From Bacteroidota bacterium (GTDB lineage Bacteria; Bacteroidota; Bacteroidia; Flavobacteriales; Flavobacteriaceae): a stretch of 34,616 bases of DNA. This document shows, one piece after another, positions 33,998-34,616 of this stretch; position 1 is the first letter of the stretch, and each line of letters opens with the position of its first letter. A program made the translations under genes and the position numbers. The notes under the pieces were generated by a model. The model ran no database searches. It was not told the origin of the DNA and saw only the letters and a program-made list of their open reading frames with translations. The stretch is taken from positions 1 to 34,616 of the forward strand of contig JAEYTL010000050.1 in assembly GCA_023434025.1 (NCBI GenBank). Direction: 5' to 3'.

Positions 33998-34005
33998 CAA
34001 AGATA
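33998..34005 (-). promoter_or_regulatory. Putative -7 box for the XRE gene
   Basis: The minus strand reads TATCTTTG, fitting TAnnTTTG, 16 bases before the start codon. The -33 half was not found. Confidence 0.5.
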
Positions 34006-34199
34006 ATTGATTATGCGAAATCAGGGTAAAAATAGTTAAAATTAGCATACGATTTTTCAATTTTTATCCGTAATTTAGTTGTACACTTTTTCCTGTTATA
34101 GTCCGCTGGTTTTCCTGTTGAAAACCAAATTGCTTTTTAAAGCCGGATACAACCTGCAAAGCAGCAAACAGGTAGCGTTCCTGAATTAAACAGTATACT

Positions 34200-34616
34200 A
34201 TGCATAAAAAACCGAAACAATTTATCCCCCAGATCCTTTTATCAGTTGCCCTGCTTCTTTTTTTCAGCTGTACTTTTGACGGGCATGAACACCACGATGC
34301 GGATGCACACCAGCATGACGGTGAGATCATTCTCAGGCGGATAAACTGGCACGAGCTGAACAGCAGCGTGCCGAAATTGTCTCATGCCATTAAGGAGGCC
34401 AACGCCAAAAACGTTAAGGGAACATCGTTGCTTGCCCGTGACGGCAGTGCGGAAAAAACATACACGATTAACACCGACGAAGTAATTGTGATCAGTAAGG
34501 ACGGCAAAACAACCTATACGTTTTCGATAACCCGTGAAGACGAAACCCATTTAACGGAAAACCTGGTGGTTACGCTTGACCTGTCCGGAAAAATGACTGG
34601 CAGGATTATTGTGTAT
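34200..34616 (+). CDS. His-rich lipoprotein, 5' part only
   Basis: An ATG at 34200 opens a frame that stays open to the window end, 139 codons, so the 3' end is missing. The product begins MHKKPKQFIPQILLSVALLL and continues FFSCTFDGHEHHDADAHQHDGE. This is a lipoprotein signal with the lipobox Cys at 24, followed by a His/Asp-rich stretch that could bind metal. Then come INWHELNSSVPKLSHAIKEA and a beta-rich segment with KDGKTTYTFSI. I have an impression of similar N-terminal segments in large surface proteins of Flavobacteriaceae, but I do not recognise the function. No TAnnTTTG box is clear upstream. Confidence 0.75.
   Translation, partial: MHKKPKQFIPQILLSVALLLFFSCTFDGHEHHDADAHQHDGEIILRRINWHELNSSVPKLSHAIKEANAKNVKGTSLLARDGSAEKTYTINTDEVIVISKDGKTTYTFSITREDETHLTENLVVTLDLSGKMTGRIIVY

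Overview
The window reads as chromosomal DNA of a Flavobacteriaceae bacterium (phylum Bacteroidota). The evidence is a sodium-pumping NADH dehydrogenase operon, a type IX secretion (T9SS) plug protein, a secreted enzyme with a T9SS type A sorting tail, DUF3667 and GxxExxY proteins, and repeated promoter-like boxes of the Bacteroidota form TAnnTTTG. The genus cannot be fixed from the sequence alone.

Region 1 (1-6860) is an AT-rich type II-C CRISPR-Cas locus. It has 28 identical 36-bp repeats, read as crRNA from the minus strand, then a previously easy-to-miss 46-codon ORF, then a large 1528-residue cas9 on the minus strand. A divergent tracrRNA gene (about 6765-6853) lies on the plus strand. 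Its anti-repeat pairs with the crRNA repeat over 16 consecutive positions, and it ends in a hairpin plus T-run. No cas1, cas2 or csn2 is present in the window.

Region 2 (6860-12090) is a tetR - ABC transporter - HlyD - TolC operon on the plus strand, closed by a perfect palindromic terminator. The ABC subunit keeps Walker A but has lost almost every other catalytic motif.

Region 3 (12144-15790) holds an acetyl-CoA hydrolase/transferase (minus), methionine aminopeptidase (plus) and a SAM methyltransferase (plus). Between the last two sits an AT-rich GxxExxY gene flanked by imperfect inverted repeats, which looks like a small inserted cassette.

Region 4 (15808-26081, all minus) holds nqrABCDEF, a strong terminator hairpin, a small conserved-looking gene overlapping apbE, apbE itself (the enzyme that attaches FMN to NqrB and NqrC), and an M16 zinc peptidase.

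Region 5 (26493-34616) holds the T9SS plug gene, DUF3667 and apaG as a tight operon, then pruA, a T9SS-exported alpha/beta hydrolase, an XRE regulator (minus), and the first 139 codons of a His-rich lipoprotein gene that runs off the end.

The most interesting points are the tandem 41-residue duplication inside Cas9, the small ORF between cas9 and the array, the inverted half-repeat at the array's cas9-proximal end, the GxxExxY cassette with inverted repeats, the degenerate ABC ATPase, and the SGET variant of the NqrB flavinylation motif.
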